Assembly: GCA_903813345.2 (NCBI GenBank)
Contig: CAIIXF020000002.1
Coordinates: 5,310,001 to 5,370,000 of the forward strand
From: Owenia fusiformis
Taxonomy: Eukaryota > Annelida > Polychaeta > Sabellida > Oweniidae
Direction of reading: 5' to 3'
Length of the DNA: 60,000 nt
The notes beneath the pieces were generated by a model. That model was not told the origin of the DNA. It ran no database searches and saw nothing but the letters and a program-made list of their open reading frames with translations. This document shows positions 46,119 through 56,971 of this stretch, piece by piece (within the stretch, counting starts at the first letter, position 1; every line of letters starts with the position of its first letter). A program made the translations under genes and the position numbers.

Positions 46119-46537
46119 CTATCGATGTAGCTTAACATGCTTGCTTTTGTTTGAGTATGACACGATCCTGTCACAAATCACACATTTCAAGTCCTTTTTC
46201 TGATGAGATTTTAGAGAATACGTATTAGCAAATAACTTATAGCAAAATTCACACTGATGTGGCTTCTGGCCGGTGTGTTTTAATCCATGTCGCAGCAACT
46301 TATAGTGTGGCACGTCATCCAGTCGACCTTGACAAACATCACAATATTTGTTATGTACGACCATATTGTGTGCCTCATTGCATGCCTTTGAGGGGAACCC
46401 TTGATGGCATGGCTGGCATTTGAATTCCGTTGGGTCATCTATGAATATTCCACTGCTGAGAGTCCCCTTCGAGCCCCCAGTTAGCATGGAGTATGAGTCA
46501 TCCAGCCCTTCTTGCATCTGGTAGCTGCCAAACTGAC
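46119..46537 (-). CDS. Alternative terminal C2H2 exon 2
   Basis: Acceptor AG at 46538-46539; the exon then has two bases of a split codon and 138 residues ending at a stop. The reading frame continues open upstream of the acceptor, but that part has no homology to the family and is read as intron. The zinc module has the family spacing: C-x2-C-x12-H-x4-H-x3-C-x2-C, then His/His, a HTGQKPHQC linker, C-x2-C-x12-H-x6-C-x2-C and a terminal H-x3-H (KHVKLH) directly at the stop. The finger 1 core FPSKAC matches FPTKPC and YPSKAC in neighbouring exons. Same splice phase as the other complete exons supports interchangeable use on a shared 5' transcript. Confidence 0.8.
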
Positions 46538-47927
46538 CTGGATAAAGACATAGAAGATGTACATACACATTTATTATATATGGACCTGAATAACGACACC
46601 AAAAATGCATGCATGTATTAAATATGTAATCACAAGTGCATGGGCATCCCCAGGGATGCACTGCCCGCACTCACCTTTTAAGCAAACTTTACTTTTACCC
46701 AGCGATTTTTGTTCATGGTGCTGAGGAAAAAAGACTCAAAGGAAAGGAGAACTATGTGCTCTGTTGAAAGAGGTGAAGAAGCTAGGCTACTATAAGCTAC
46801 AATGATGGAGACTGTTATTTTCCACTTCAGATGTAGACACACGCCCCATGGGAAGATTCTGGGGATGCCTCTGCAGGTGCCAAGTAGAGAAAGACTAGAG
46901 TGATGCAAAACACAGTAAGACAAGACAAGATACAAGGCATTAAAAAACATGGAAAACATCACAACCTGCCATTTGTTACAGATACCTAACACCAACTTCT
47001 GAACACCAACTGCTGTCACAAAATGTTGGAGACTATAACAATATGTCACCACTTGAGAAACATCTTCAAACATAAGTTCTTAGAAAAACAAGCCCCAATA
47101 TCCTTAACACACACAATAACAATGCCTAACACTGTTTAAAATTTCGATGATTTTGATTTTTAAATGAAATGTATGAAAAACAGAGACAATTTGACATTCC
47201 TCTTTAATTCTGAGGTCTTCTTTAGTCACTTTTTCATTTTAAGTCTCAATGGGTTTACAATATCCCATTTGAGGGAAGACACTAAAATGTGAAAATCAAT
47301 GTGAAAATTGTCATAATATATAATTGATCCAGCTACTAAAAATTCAAAATTTTTATTTACTGAATTTTATTACTGGTAATTTAGTTTTGATCAATTTTGA
47401 ACACGTTTTGAACATTCACATTACAAAAGCATTTATTAAATGTCTTAGATATAAACCATCTAACTGAACAAACATAAATATTGATGATTAATAATTATAA
47501 TTTTTAGAGAACCAACTCAATAATCTACAATGTTAAAACTTTTAAATGGAGCCATGTCATGTCATGTCAATAATATGTCACTTTTGTGACATCATGCCAA
47601 TAATATTTCACTTTTGTGACATCATGCCAATAATATTTCACTTTTGTGACATCATGTCAATAATATGTCACTTTTGTGACATCATGCCAATAATATTTCA
47701 CTTTTGTGACATCATGCACATAATATGTCACTTTTATGACATCATGCCAATAATATGTCACTTTTATGACATTGTGTCAATAATATGTCACTGTTATGAC
47801 ATTGTGTCAATAATATGTCACTTTTATGGCATCATGGCAATAATACAGTATGTCACTTTTATGACATCATAAAGTCTGAGATGACACCAAGAATGATGCA
47901 CATGGAGGTTCAATGATATTTCCACAT
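46538..47927 (-). other. Intron/intergenic DNA between zinc-finger exons 2 and 3
   Basis: No exon recognised. Its left part is the intron before exon 2. Its right part, next to the exon 3 stop, is a 30-bp minisatellite (47552-47871). Confidence 0.55.
47552..47871. repeat. 30-bp minisatellite downstream of exon 3
   Basis: About ten copies of TGACATCATGCCAATAATAT plus TTCACTTTTG, with small changes. Because 30 is divisible by three it leaves an uninterrupted but meaningless repetitive frame on the plus strand. It lies about 60 bp past the exon 3 stop, so would be in that isoform's 3' UTR. Confidence 0.92.
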
Positions 47928-48349
47928 TCACATTTGATGTAATCTTTTATGCTTTGCCTTCTCTTTGATATGTACCTGCTTTCCACAAAGCGAACATATC
48001 AAAGACTTTGCCTTGTGATAGACAACACCAATGTTGGTCCCGAATCCCTTGTAACAAAATTCACATTGATACTGTTTCAAACCACTATGTTTCAATCCAT
48101 GTTGTAGCAACTCCTCGTGCGGTTCATTATCCAACCGCTTTTGGCACACATCGCAGTATTTATTATGTACTACCATACTGTGCGACTCCAGACATGCTTT
48201 TGATGGGTATTCTACATTGCATTCCTGGCATATGAACCTTGTTTGATCTTCAAAGAAGAGGTCGTCGTGTCTCGAACGAGAGCCTTGTTGGTCTCCATAT
48301 TTGGATAGTTGTGTAGTGAACTGTGAGGATTGGTCGAAAGTTCCAGTTC
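47928..48349 (-). CDS. Alternative terminal C2H2 exon 3
   Basis: Acceptor AG at 48350-48351 after TTTTTATATTC; two bases of a split codon, then 139 residues ending in TGA. The coding part extends well upstream of the internal ATG at 48176: the frame is open through a Gln/Ser/Asp-rich lead to the acceptor and includes the first finger (C-x2-C, YPSKAC, H-x4-H). Fingers 2-4 follow with the family spacing (NKYCDVC, HSGLKQYQC, H-x6-C-x2-C, KHKRLH). Starting at ATG 48176 would cut off finger 1, so the acceptor-defined exon is preferred. The downstream region is a minisatellite. Confidence 0.8.
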
Positions 48350-49425
48350 CTGAATATAAAAAGAAAATGCTGAGAATTATAAATTATTTTTGCAATGACT
48401 GCGAGATAAATTGTTATGTACAATGACATGATTTGATCAGCCTCGCATGTGATTCAAAAGAAATAAGTAAAACGAGTGAAAACAATAGACAAATATTTGA
48501 TATAAGCATTGACAAAAAAACAATTGCCTCCAGCTAATGAAAACCTCAGACACATACTGTATATACAATACATGTACAGTAAAGCTCCAAGTAGAACACC
48601 TTTGTATCCTCTAAAAAGTGTTCCAGTTGGGAGGTGTTCCACGTTCCACTTATAAACGTTAAGTTAACCTTAAGCCAGTTGGTCTTAGGACTATGAAGTG
48701 TTTCACTAACAGAGGTGTTCAACTTCTAGAATTGTTCCACTTATGTAGAGGCACATTTAACATTAAGCCAGTTGGTCTTAGTATTCTGAAGTGTTCCACA
48801 AACAGAGTTGTTCCACTTCTAGAGATGTTCCCACTTAACAGGTTTCACTGTATATATATTATTAATAAGTCTTACAACTGTGTATCTTTACAGTTTTTAT
48901 TCATCTATTACCTCTAATCACCATCCTAATTAACCCCAAGTTCTCATCAATTTCTATTTGTATAAGACACAGTCCTTATTAGTCTAGCTATTTCTCATAA
49001 GCTAATTCTACCGATTTCTTATTAATTTCAGCCTATACCTAATTTGTTTTTGTTACTTCCTAATCAGTCCCCCTTTTCTAGTTAGCCTTTACCCATTAAT
49101 GGTGTGCATGTTAATGTCAATTGCATTGCAAGAATAGTAAAATCTGTAAATCAGATCAGCCCTCTTATCCGAACACCCCTCATGAGGAAATTTTTAAACA
49201 CTAATGTGAACACTTTTTATCAATTCAATTTTGTACAGTTTCATCATCTTTGATTTATGAATGTCAAAATAAATATGTAAATATTGAACATTACTAACTT
49301 TGTAGATTTTTTAATTAAACCTTCTAACAAGAAAATAAAAATTGTGTTGCAAAACTTTATTCAAGCTAAATAAGTGAAGTAATTAAAAAAATATATACTT
49401 TTTTTTCGGTGTCCAATATTATCAT
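48350..49425 (-). other. Intron/intergenic DNA between zinc-finger exons 3 and 4
   Basis: No exon recognised. It contains a MITE (48577-48850) and, at 49356-49361 on the minus strand, an AATAAA about 65 nt past the exon 4 stop, consistent with exon 4 having its own poly(A) site. Confidence 0.6.
48577..48850. mobile_element. MITE of the CAGTAAAACCTGT family
   Basis: Ends CAGTAAAGCTCC and CAGGTTTCACTG form an imperfect inverted pair flanked by TA on both sides (48575-48576 and 48851-48852). The interior repeats GTGTTCCAC(T/A)-type motifs and the phrase TTAAGCCAGTTGGTCTTAG twice. Non-coding. Confidence 0.65.
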
Positions 49426-51534
49426 CTAGGACTTTTGCTGATGTTGCTTGTAATGGGATGCCCTATTCTGAACACGGATACCCTTTCCACATAACCTGCA
49501 TATAACAGGCTTTTGTTGATGGGAGTCGAGTCCCCAGTTTGAACCAAAAAGTTTGTAACAGTATTCACACTGGTAAGGTTTTAAACCAGCGTGAGTCAAG
49601 CCATGTTGTTCCAAATTTTCTTCTCCGTCAAGCCTCGTGTTACATACTTCGCAGTATTTGTTGTGCACGACCATGGTGTGCACATCTAAGCAAGGTTTTG
49701 TGGGGAACACTTTTAGACACTTGTTGCATATGTGTTGGATGGATTCCTCCTCAAACATTATACTATATGAGTCACTATGTAATAGGCTATTGCGGCGATC
49801 TTGTGATTGGCTGTTGCCATGGTATTGATCTTTTTGTGATTGGTTGTTCCCAGCCTTTCAGTAGGTGATGTAGGTTCGAACCTAAAGCGAACCTAAAAGT
49901 GAATCCCACAATTTGATGGCTACCTAAACGAACCTACTTCATGTAGGTTCGCTTTAGGTTCGAACCTAAAACTACCTAAAGCACTTTAAAAAAATCAGAA
50001 ACTTGTAGGTAGTTTTGGGTTCGAACCTAAGGCGAACCTAAAAATGTTATACTTTTTCAGGATTTACCTAAACCGAACCAAAAAATCTTAGAAATTATCT
50101 AGAGTTACCTAAAACTACCTAAAACACTTAAAAAAATCGAAAAGTTGTAGGTAGTTTTAGGTTCGAACCCAAAGCGAACCTAAAAAACATAGTCATTCTT
50201 CAAGAGTTACCTAAAGCGAACCTAAAAATCTTAATTCTACCTAAAACACTTCAAACTTGTAGGTAGTTTTAGGTTCGAACCCAAAGCTACCTAAAGCAAA
50301 CCTACAAAACAGAAGTTCTGTCACAGCCACTAGGGGCGCTGATAGCAGGAAGTATCAATGCATTGTGGGTATAATATTCAAACTAAAATCAGTTAGGAAA
50401 TTTGGAAATAGCCAGGAAAATGGGGAAATATGCTGAAATGACCATCACATCAGTGCTCATTTACAAAGTACATGTAAGTAAGTGTACAAATGATCAATCA
50501 ATATATTATTTTAACCTCTTGAATACCCAGAATGACGGATATATCTGTCACAGAATTTTTCACTAAAACTGCTCTAACTTTGGCAATTTTTATCCAATCT
50601 TCACAAATGATGTTTTAAAATGGGTCTATGTTTACTATTCTTATGAAATCAAACATCAACTGTTGTGTTTTTAGATGTAAATATCAAAAAAACTGGCAAA
50701 AAATAAACAATACTCTGGTTTCAAACCCTTTTTAGAGGCTGGTATTCAAGAGGTTAAGTGTTATAAAAGCATGCAATTATAAAATAGGAGGAATTTTAAA
50801 TAAATGTACCTGAGTGAGAAACTAAGCATCAAAATGTGTGAGAAATAAATAAACAGTTGACATATAGCCTATACAGTTCACAAGTTTGTAGGGTCCAGAC
50901 ACCCGGCTACCTCCATAGGCCAGCTTAGGACCATCATCGTAAATAAATGTACTTGCGTGAGAATATATGCATCAAAATGTGTGAGAAATATATAAACAGT
51001 TCAAATCAACAAATCAAGTCATCCAGCTGCTGGGTGGTCTAAAGCCAACCCAGCCCTTGGAAGTATTTACCTAATGCGAACCTACGTAGGTTCGCTTTAG
51101 GTAGTTTTAGGTTCACTTTAGGCGATGTTCAAATATGCTAATTAGATTCAGGTTCGCTTTAGGTGACCACCTAAAGTGAACCTATAATTACCTAGAGCGA
51201 ACCTATAATTACCTAAAGCGAACCTACCTAGGTTCGCTTTAGGTAGTTTAGGTAGTTATAGGTAGTTATAGGTTCGCTTTAGGTGATCACCTAAAGTAAA
51301 CCTAGACCTAATTAGCATATTTGAACATCGCCTAAAGCGAACCTACCAATGGAGTTTTTATATGGGGAACTACCTAAAGCGAACCTAGAAATCCTAGTTA
51401 AATATATCACCTAAAGCGAACCTACTGAAAGGCTGGGTTGTCATAGAACTGATTCGGTGGTTGATTCTGTGTTGGTTCATCTTCAACTGTCGTATGTGTC
51501 ATTGTTGCATTTCCATAGTAGATTGGAAATCCAC
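49426..51534 (-). pseudogene. Alternative terminal C2H2 exon 4, split by a transposon
   Basis: The 3' part (49426-49847) encodes the full four-finger module (finger 1 core FPTKPC, NKYCEVC, HAGLKPYQC, H-x6-C-x2-C, SHYKQH) to a stop. The 5' part (51438-51534) begins after an acceptor (AG at 51535-51536) with the same two-base split codon as its relatives and is open for 31 codons. Between them lies a 1590-bp element with a 4-bp duplication (TTGT). The two halves are in the same frame when the element and one duplication are discounted, giving about 170 codons. As it stands, translation from the 5' part meets TAG a few codons into the element, before any finger. The insertion may be polymorphic. 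No GT-AG borders occur at the element's ends, so removal as an intron at its boundaries is unlikely. Confidence 0.82.
49848..51437. mobile_element. Foldback transposon inside zinc-finger exon 4
   Basis: Ends CCCAGCCTTTCAGTAGGT (49849-49866) and ACCTACTGAAAGGCTGGG (51420-51437) are exact inverse complements. TTGT occurs at 49844-49847 and 51438-51441. Both arms (49860-50310 and 51060-51430) are filled with ACCTAAAGCGAACCT and its complement AGGTTCGCTTTAGGT, including head-to-head palindromes near 51220. The middle (about 50310-51060) is unique and non-coding. This structure fits a Foldback-type or MITE-like non-autonomous element of unassigned family. Confidence 0.85.
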
Positions 51535-51536
51535 CT

Positions 51537-52402
51537 GAATAATATAAATTAAAATATTAATATTTGTAATGTGTATATGCCTAAGTCAGAGCAGCAGCTG
51601 AAAAGCATTGCTCAAGTGTGAAAAACATCAATCTATTTGAGACAGACTACATCTCAAATAAATTAGGTTCGTCTTACTAAGATAATGTCATTATTTGAAT
51701 GTACATGTGTAGTTAAACCTGTATATATGACCACCTCTCTAATCTAACACCTCCCAATGTGAATGTATTTTTCAGTCCCATTTTGAGCTACCATAGACTT
51801 CCATGTTAAAAAACCTTGATAAGTGAACATCTGCCAATCCAATGGGATTGGGATGGAGGGGATGAGGGGGTCATTAAAATATCAATTGGCTCTCACATGG
51901 TATTCAATTGAAATCACCATTTTCACTATCGAAATTATGATTTTATGCAAATAAACATTTTCTAATTTTGTTATATACATGTAGGGGGTGAAGGGATGGA
52001 GGGGGGGGGGGTTAAGTTAACATAATATTATCACAATGGTCCAACTTGTCACATTTTTTTGCTCCTTTCTATGCAATACCAAAATTGGATGCTCCTAAAA
52101 TATTGTTAACATTAAGAGGTTCGCCTCCTTTAGACCTCCAACATGATATTCAACCTCAACCTAAATAATCAACGACGACATTGAAAAGGTCCTTTTCTGA
52201 CATTATAACTGACTCCAAATCCAAAGATTTTAACATTGTAGTCAAGACATGACTTCAGTCCATATATGGAAGAATATCGAGATGGAACTCTGGGAGCCAA
52301 TCCTCCTTGTTGAAACACAACCTTTAAGCTATTCTAATGATGCCATCTATTCATAGACACAAAATCTATTCCATTTGTAACTTTTTCATATTATATAGGA
52401 AT
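51537..52402 (-). other. Intron DNA left of Gypsy element 2
   Basis: No exon recognised. Upstream (minus strand) of exon 4. Contains fragments resembling the AAACCTGTATATATGACCAC MITE family (about 51714) and a G run near 52000-52010. Confidence 0.5.
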
Positions 52403-52525
52403 TGTAATGGTATTAATTACTTAGAGTGATTTCGTTTCATTCATACCAATTGTAATTCTGTATTAGAAAGAATATAGATGGCACTTCATATTCACCCAAT
52501 TCTCGAATTCTGTTATACTTTTATA
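52403..52525 (+). repeat. 5' LTR of Gypsy element 2
   Basis: 123 bp, identical by reading to 56972-57094. Starts TGTAATGG and ends CTTTTATA, so it has a TG...TA rather than TG...CA border. Preceded by GGAAT (52398-52402), repeated after the other LTR (57095-57099). Confidence 0.9.
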
Positions 52526-52543
52526 TGGTGTCATAAATCGGGA
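52526..52543 (+). promoter_or_regulatory. Primer-binding site of Gypsy element 2
   Basis: TGGTGTCATAAATCGGGA begins immediately after the LTR. The opening TGG matches the CCA end of a tRNA. The primer tRNA was not identified; only the first eight bases fit a Leu-type end. Confidence 0.6.
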
Positions 52544-52602
52544 AAATCGGACTTAATACTCAACCATCTGATATATATTGGACAATAAATCGTACAATCA
52601 GA

Positions 52603-55600
52603 ATGGCAGTCTTCTTGGATAAACCAAAACAAATGGTTTTGACTGGTAATCTGGCTGAAAATTGGAGACATTTCAAGCAGATGTTCGATTTTTTTCTGGT
52701 GGCTACAGAAAAATCTGAAAAGTCGGCACAAATCCAGTTCAACATTCTTATGGCATGTATAGGAGAACCTTGTGTACAGATTTATAACAGTTTTGTGTTC
52801 AATGAGGACACTGATAAAACGGATTATACCAAAGTTTTGCAAAAGTTCGATGATTATTTTGAGCCCAGGAAAAATATCACAATGGTTCGTCACAAGTTTC
52901 TTACAAGAACTCAACAGGAAGGTGAAACATTTGACAGTTTCGTCACAGACTTAAAGGTAAAAGCCAAAGACTGTGAATTTGGTCAGTTACAAAACTCACT
53001 CGTCAAGGACATGATAATCTGTGGTATAAACAATGATAAGCTGCAATTGCGTTTACTGGAAAAATCACAACAGGTAGATGTGTTTACGTTGGATAAATGC
53101 ATAGAAGTCTGTCAGGCTCATGAGTTCTCAGAGAGAAATCGTAAGGACATTCAAACTCCAGCAGCAGCGGCCGTAGATTCTATTAAAAACAAGCCCCATA
53201 AGAAGAGCTTCAAACCTAAATCTCGCCAAGATCATTCTCGCCCTGTCACGTCCCATGCTTCCTGTACGGACTGTGGTAGGAACCATAAGCCCGACAAATC
53301 TCAGTGCGCAGCTTCGGGTAAGAAGTGCAATTACTGTCACAAGACAGGACATTTTATAGAGTGGTGCCGCAAGCGTAAGTTCACGAACGCTAAGAAAGTT
53401 GATGCTATCGACCCGGATTCAGACAATGATCCCGACTGTGATCAATTTTTCGTCTACTCTATTGATCATAATGGAAACAAAGATGGAATATATCTACAGG
53501 CTAAATTGTGTGATAAATCAGTCAAATTCAAATGTGACACTGGAGCCCATGCTAGTACTATCCCATTGGATATATACAAAAATCTCAGAAATCCCCCCAC
53601 ACTCAAGGAAACTCACACAAATCTCGTTTCATACTCAAATCACAAGATCCCGTGTGAAGGGGAAGTATCTATTCCAATAACATGTCACAGTGGTACTTAC
53701 AATGTCAGATTATTTATCGTAAATCAAAGGTCAGAACCAATTCTTAGTTTACAGGATTGTCTGAAAATGAAACTAATATCCCCTATGTTTTCAATCAATT
53801 CTGGCACAACACCCGAGGAGATAATTGAGAATCATAGTGCGGTATTTACTGGATTAGGAAACATTGGAAAGGTGCATATAACTATGGATGAATCCGTACC
53901 CCCAGTAATTCATCCTCCACGTTCATTCCCATATGCGCAACTCCCCAGGATAAAGGAAACTTTGGCTGACCTTGAAATCAGAAATATCATCGCCAAGGTT
54001 ACAGAACCAACCGATTGGGTTAGTTCTATGATAATTGTTGAAAAGTCGGATCGTCTTCAACTTGTTCTCGACCCCCGGGATCTTAATAAAGCCATCAAAC
54101 GGCAGCATCACCCGTCAAAGACAGCCGATCAGATTGCTGCGAATCTGAAACACTCCACCGTGTTCACTACTTTGGATGCAAACGTAGCATTTAACCAATT
54201 TGAGATTGACGAGAAAAGCTCATTTCTGACTACAATGAACACGCCATTTGGACGTTATCGTTGGAAACGCCTACCTTATGGACTAAATCTGTGCCCCGAA
54301 ATTCTGCAAGCCAAAATGGAGCAAATATTTGGCGATATTCCAGGTTGTGAGGTCATAATGGACGATTTACTCATTCATGGAAGTGATATGGCCAAACACA
54401 ATGATGTATTAACTGCCGTACTTGAACGCGCCAAAGCCTCAAATCTCACGTTGAACAAGCGTAAAATCAAGCTGGCCAATTCCTCAGTTACCTTCGTAGG
54501 CCATACATTTGGACCAAATGGGATGAGTCCAGATGCTCGCAAAATTGAGGCTATTCAAAACATGCCACCCCCATCAGACAAGGCAGGTTTGCGTCATTTC
54601 CTAGGCTCCCTCAATTACTTAGGAAAGTTTATCCCTAATCTCTCGATGATCAATGCCCCCCTACGTCAGCTCCTAAAGGATGATGTCCCGTGGCAATGGG
54701 ACGCAAATATGGACAAATGCTATGATCTCTTGAAAAGTAAGCTTTGTGAAGCCCCAGTTCTAGCTTACTATGATGTTGACAAAGCAGTGACCTTATCTTG
54801 TGATGCATCTAAGTCCGGCCTAGGTGGCGCTTTATGGCAAGAAAATCACCCAGTCCATTATGTTTCTAGATCCCTGTCCCCTGCTGAACAAAATTATGCC
54901 CAAATCGAGAAAGAATGCCTCGCAATTTTGTTCACTGCAACCAGATTGCATACATACATCTATGGTAAGGATGTAAATGTACTCACAGATCACAAGCCCT
55001 TGGAAGCATTATTTAAGAAACCTCTATCTTCTGCACCTACCCGTCTACAAAGAATGATGCTTCAACTTCAAAAGTACAACTTGAAAGTTACGTACACCCC
55101 AGGCCCCACACTACATGTTGCTGATATGTGTAGTCGAGCCCCCGTTGATAAACCCAACCCTGAACCACCCCTCGAAATTCATGATATCCAAAATCTCCCT
55201 ATTTCTGGACCACGACTAGCTGAGCTCAGAGCTGAAACAGAGAAAGACATTGTACTCATGAAACTCAAACATGTAATACTCAATGGTTGGCCCAGCTCAC
55301 GTCAACTATGTGATTCTGAGTTACAACAGTTTTGGAATTATCGCGACGAGCTCACAATTCTCGATGGATATATTATGAAAGGCAGTCGTATTGTAGTACC
55401 CACTTCCCTGCAGGATTTCATGTTAGACCAACTTCATAGTGGCCATATGGGTATTGAGTGTACTCGTAGACGTGCTCGTGATATTCTGTTCTGGCCAAAT
55501 ATGAATCATCAGATATCTGACATGATTGAAAGTTGTTCCCCATGCCAACAACACAGGAAAGCCCAATCAAAAGAGCCCATGAAATGTTCAGAAATTCCCT

Positions 55601-56556
55601 CTGTTCCCTATGAAATAGTTGGATCGGATCTATTTCAATTCAATGAGCATCACTATCTATTGCTGGTGGATTATTATTCAAATTTTGTTGAAGTGAATAA
55701 GTTGCTTGACTTACATTCTAGTGCAACTATACAAGCATTGAAATCACAGTTCTCAAGACATGGAATTCCAAGAAAGTTTCGTTCCGACAATGGCCCTCAG
55801 TATAATAGCAAGGAATTTGCTGAATTTTCCACAAAATATGGATTTGAGCATGTGACATCCTCCCCACTTTACCCCCAGGGGAATGCAAATGCTGAACGTT
55901 CGGTCCAGACTGTGAAAAACATTCTAAAGAAAGCCCATGTTGATAACCGTGACCCCTATCTGGCCTTATTGGAATTTCGTAACACCCCTCGAGATGGACT
56001 CAATGCATCCCCAGCCCAACTCCTAATGTCTAGGAGAACTAGATCTGTCATTCCCTTGCAAACAGATCTTCTCAAGCCAACTGTCCCTGAAAATGTGACG
56101 GAAAAACTGCGTGACAGGAAAATGGCACAGAAACGCTATTATGATGCTAAAGCAGGCCACGACTTGCCTGTACTCAAACCAGGACAATCTGTTAGATACA
56201 AAGCATCAAATGATAAACTAAAACGTGCAACTGTATTGAAACATGCAGATTCACCTCGCTCATATATAGTGCAAAATGAGCTTGGAAATAACATCAGGAG
56301 GAATCGCAAAGACTTATACAAAACAAAGGAACCCATACAAATGGAATTTGGAGATGACCCCCTAAGCTCCACTCCAGTGCTTGAACCCCCACAATTAGAA
56401 TTGGAGAAATCACCATGTCCCACAATGGACAGAAACCCAACCCTAGAGCATCAATTACCATCACCAGTAGTGAAAAATAAAATTAACAATCCACAATCAC
56501 CACTTGTCACAAGAAGTGGCAGACAAATTGTCAAACCAGTGAGATACAGAGAGTAA
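52603..56556 (+). CDS. Gypsy element 2 Gag-Pol polyprotein
   Basis: A 1317-residue single-frame polyprotein. Gag-like part 1-260 with a Cys/His cluster (C221, C224, H228, C235) and a classical CCHC knuckle (C242, C245, H250, C255). Aspartic protease DTG at 312-314. Reverse transcriptase about 440-640 with first Asp at 525 and catalytic D587-D588 in an IMDD context, where most families have Y at the first position. RNase H D734, E769, D796, D841. Integrase zinc residues H945, H948, C978, C981; core D1009, D1062, E1098 with 35-residue spacing. A basic, Pro-rich tail follows. The first ATG, 78 nt past the LTR, is used. Gag and Pol are fused without a frameshift, unlike element 1. The best-known relatives are invertebrate proteins annotated K02A2.6-like. 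Confidence 0.95.
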   Translation: MAVFLDKPKQMVLTGNLAENWRHFKQMFDFFLVATEKSEKSAQIQFNILMACIGEPCVQIYNSFVFNEDTDKTDYTKVLQKFDDYFEPRKNITMVRHKFLTRTQQEGETFDSFVTDLKVKAKDCEFGQLQNSLVKDMIICGINNDKLQLRLLEKSQQVDVFTLDKCIEVCQAHEFSERNRKDIQTPAAAAVDSIKNKPHKKSFKPKSRQDHSRPVTSHASCTDCGRNHKPDKSQCAASGKKCNYCHKTGHFIEWCRKRKFTNAKKVDAIDPDSDNDPDCDQFFVYSIDHNGNKDGIYLQAKLCDKSVKFKCDTGAHASTIPLDIYKNLRNPPTLKETHTNLVSYSNHKIPCEGEVSIPITCHSGTYNVRLFIVNQRSEPILSLQDCLKMKLISPMFSINSGTTPEEIIENHSAVFTGLGNIGKVHITMDESVPPVIHPPRSFPYAQLPRIKETLADLEIRNIIAKVTEPTDWVSSMIIVEKSDRLQLVLDPRDLNKAIKRQHHPSKTADQIAANLKHSTVFTTLDANVAFNQFEIDEKSSFLTTMNTPFGRYRWKRLPYGLNLCPEILQAKMEQIFGDIPGCEVIMDDLLIHGSDMAKHNDVLTAVLERAKASNLTLNKRKIKLANSSVTFVGHTFGPNGMSPDARKIEAIQNMPPPSDKAGLRHFLGSLNYLGKFIPNLSMINAPLRQLLKDDVPWQWDANMDKCYDLLKSKLCEAPVLAYYDVDKAVTLSCDASKSGLGGALWQENHPVHYVSRSLSPAEQNYAQIEKECLAILFTATRLHTYIYGKDVNVLTDHKPLEALFKKPLSSAPTRLQRMMLQLQKYNLKVTYTPGPTLHVADMCSRAPVDKPNPEPPLEIHDIQNLPISGPRLAELRAETEKDIVLMKLKHVILNGWPSSRQLCDSELQQFWNYRDELTILDGYIMKGSRIVVPTSLQDFMLDQLHSGHMGIECTRRRARDILFWPNMNHQISDMIESCSPCQQHRKAQSKEPMKCSEIPSVPYEIVGSDLFQFNEHHYLLLVDYYSNFVEVNKLLDLHSSATIQALKSQFSRHGIPRKFRSDNGPQYNSKEFAEFSTKYGFEHVTSSPLYPQGNANAERSVQTVKNILKKAHVDNRDPYLALLEFRNTPRDGLNASPAQLLMSRRTRSVIPLQTDLLKPTVPENVTEKLRDRKMAQKRYYDAKAGHDLPVLKPGQSVRYKASNDKLKRATVLKHADSPRSYIVQNELGNNIRRNRKDLYKTKEPIQMEFGDDPLSSTPVLEPPQLELEKSPCPTMDRNPTLEHQLPSPVVKNKINNPQSPLVTRSGRQIVKPVRYRE

Positions 56557-56971
56557 TCTCAAGACTATGTTTACATACAATATGTAGTTATATTTTTGAA
56601 ACAAACAAACATTGCTATAACATTTTGATTTGATGTTTATTCTGATATATGCAAATATAGTCATGTTTGTTACTATAGATTAAACTTGGCAAAAGAACAA
56701 TTCAAAGATTTGCATTGTAAGTTTATCTAGCTAATGCTAATAGGCATTCATGTATATGTGCAAATGATTATTCTGCAAACTTGATTTGACATTTGTTTGT
56801 CCAGAGTTCTAGTATTCTTAGATTAGAGAGACATCTATTCTAGTGATAAAAGTTCATTTTATATTTCAACAACATTTAGTGTGTTTTTAATGTACATTTT
56901 GCATGTTAACCCTTTCAAGACTTGTTCATCACATATGTTGTAAATTAACCCTTACAAGGCTTGAAGGGAGG
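56557..56971 (+). other. 3' untranslated part and polypurine tract of Gypsy element 2
   Basis: About 415 bp between the pol stop and the 3' LTR. Contains two CTT(T/A)CAAG(A/G)CTTG-like phrases. Ends in the polypurine tract GAAGGGAGG (56963-56971), which would prime plus-strand synthesis. No further frame. Confidence 0.75.

Noticed and set aside
46538-46670. Coding extension upstream of the exon 2 acceptor
   Set aside because: Open by chance; no similarity to the other exons, and the acceptor AG with phase agreement marks the exon border.
46678-47073. 131-codon open frame on the minus strand
   Set aside because: No domain or family resemblance; between two zinc-finger exons, best read as intron.
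47546-47872. Cys/His-rich 108-codon open frame on the plus strand
   Set aside because: It is a translation of a 30-bp minisatellite (period divisible by three), not a zinc protein.
47928-48176. Exon 3 as a separate small gene starting at ATG 48176
   Set aside because: This start removes finger 1, while the frame is open upstream to a family-type splice acceptor.
52531-52914. 127-codon open frame on the minus strand
   Set aside because: Antisense of the Gag part of Gypsy element 2; no independent support.
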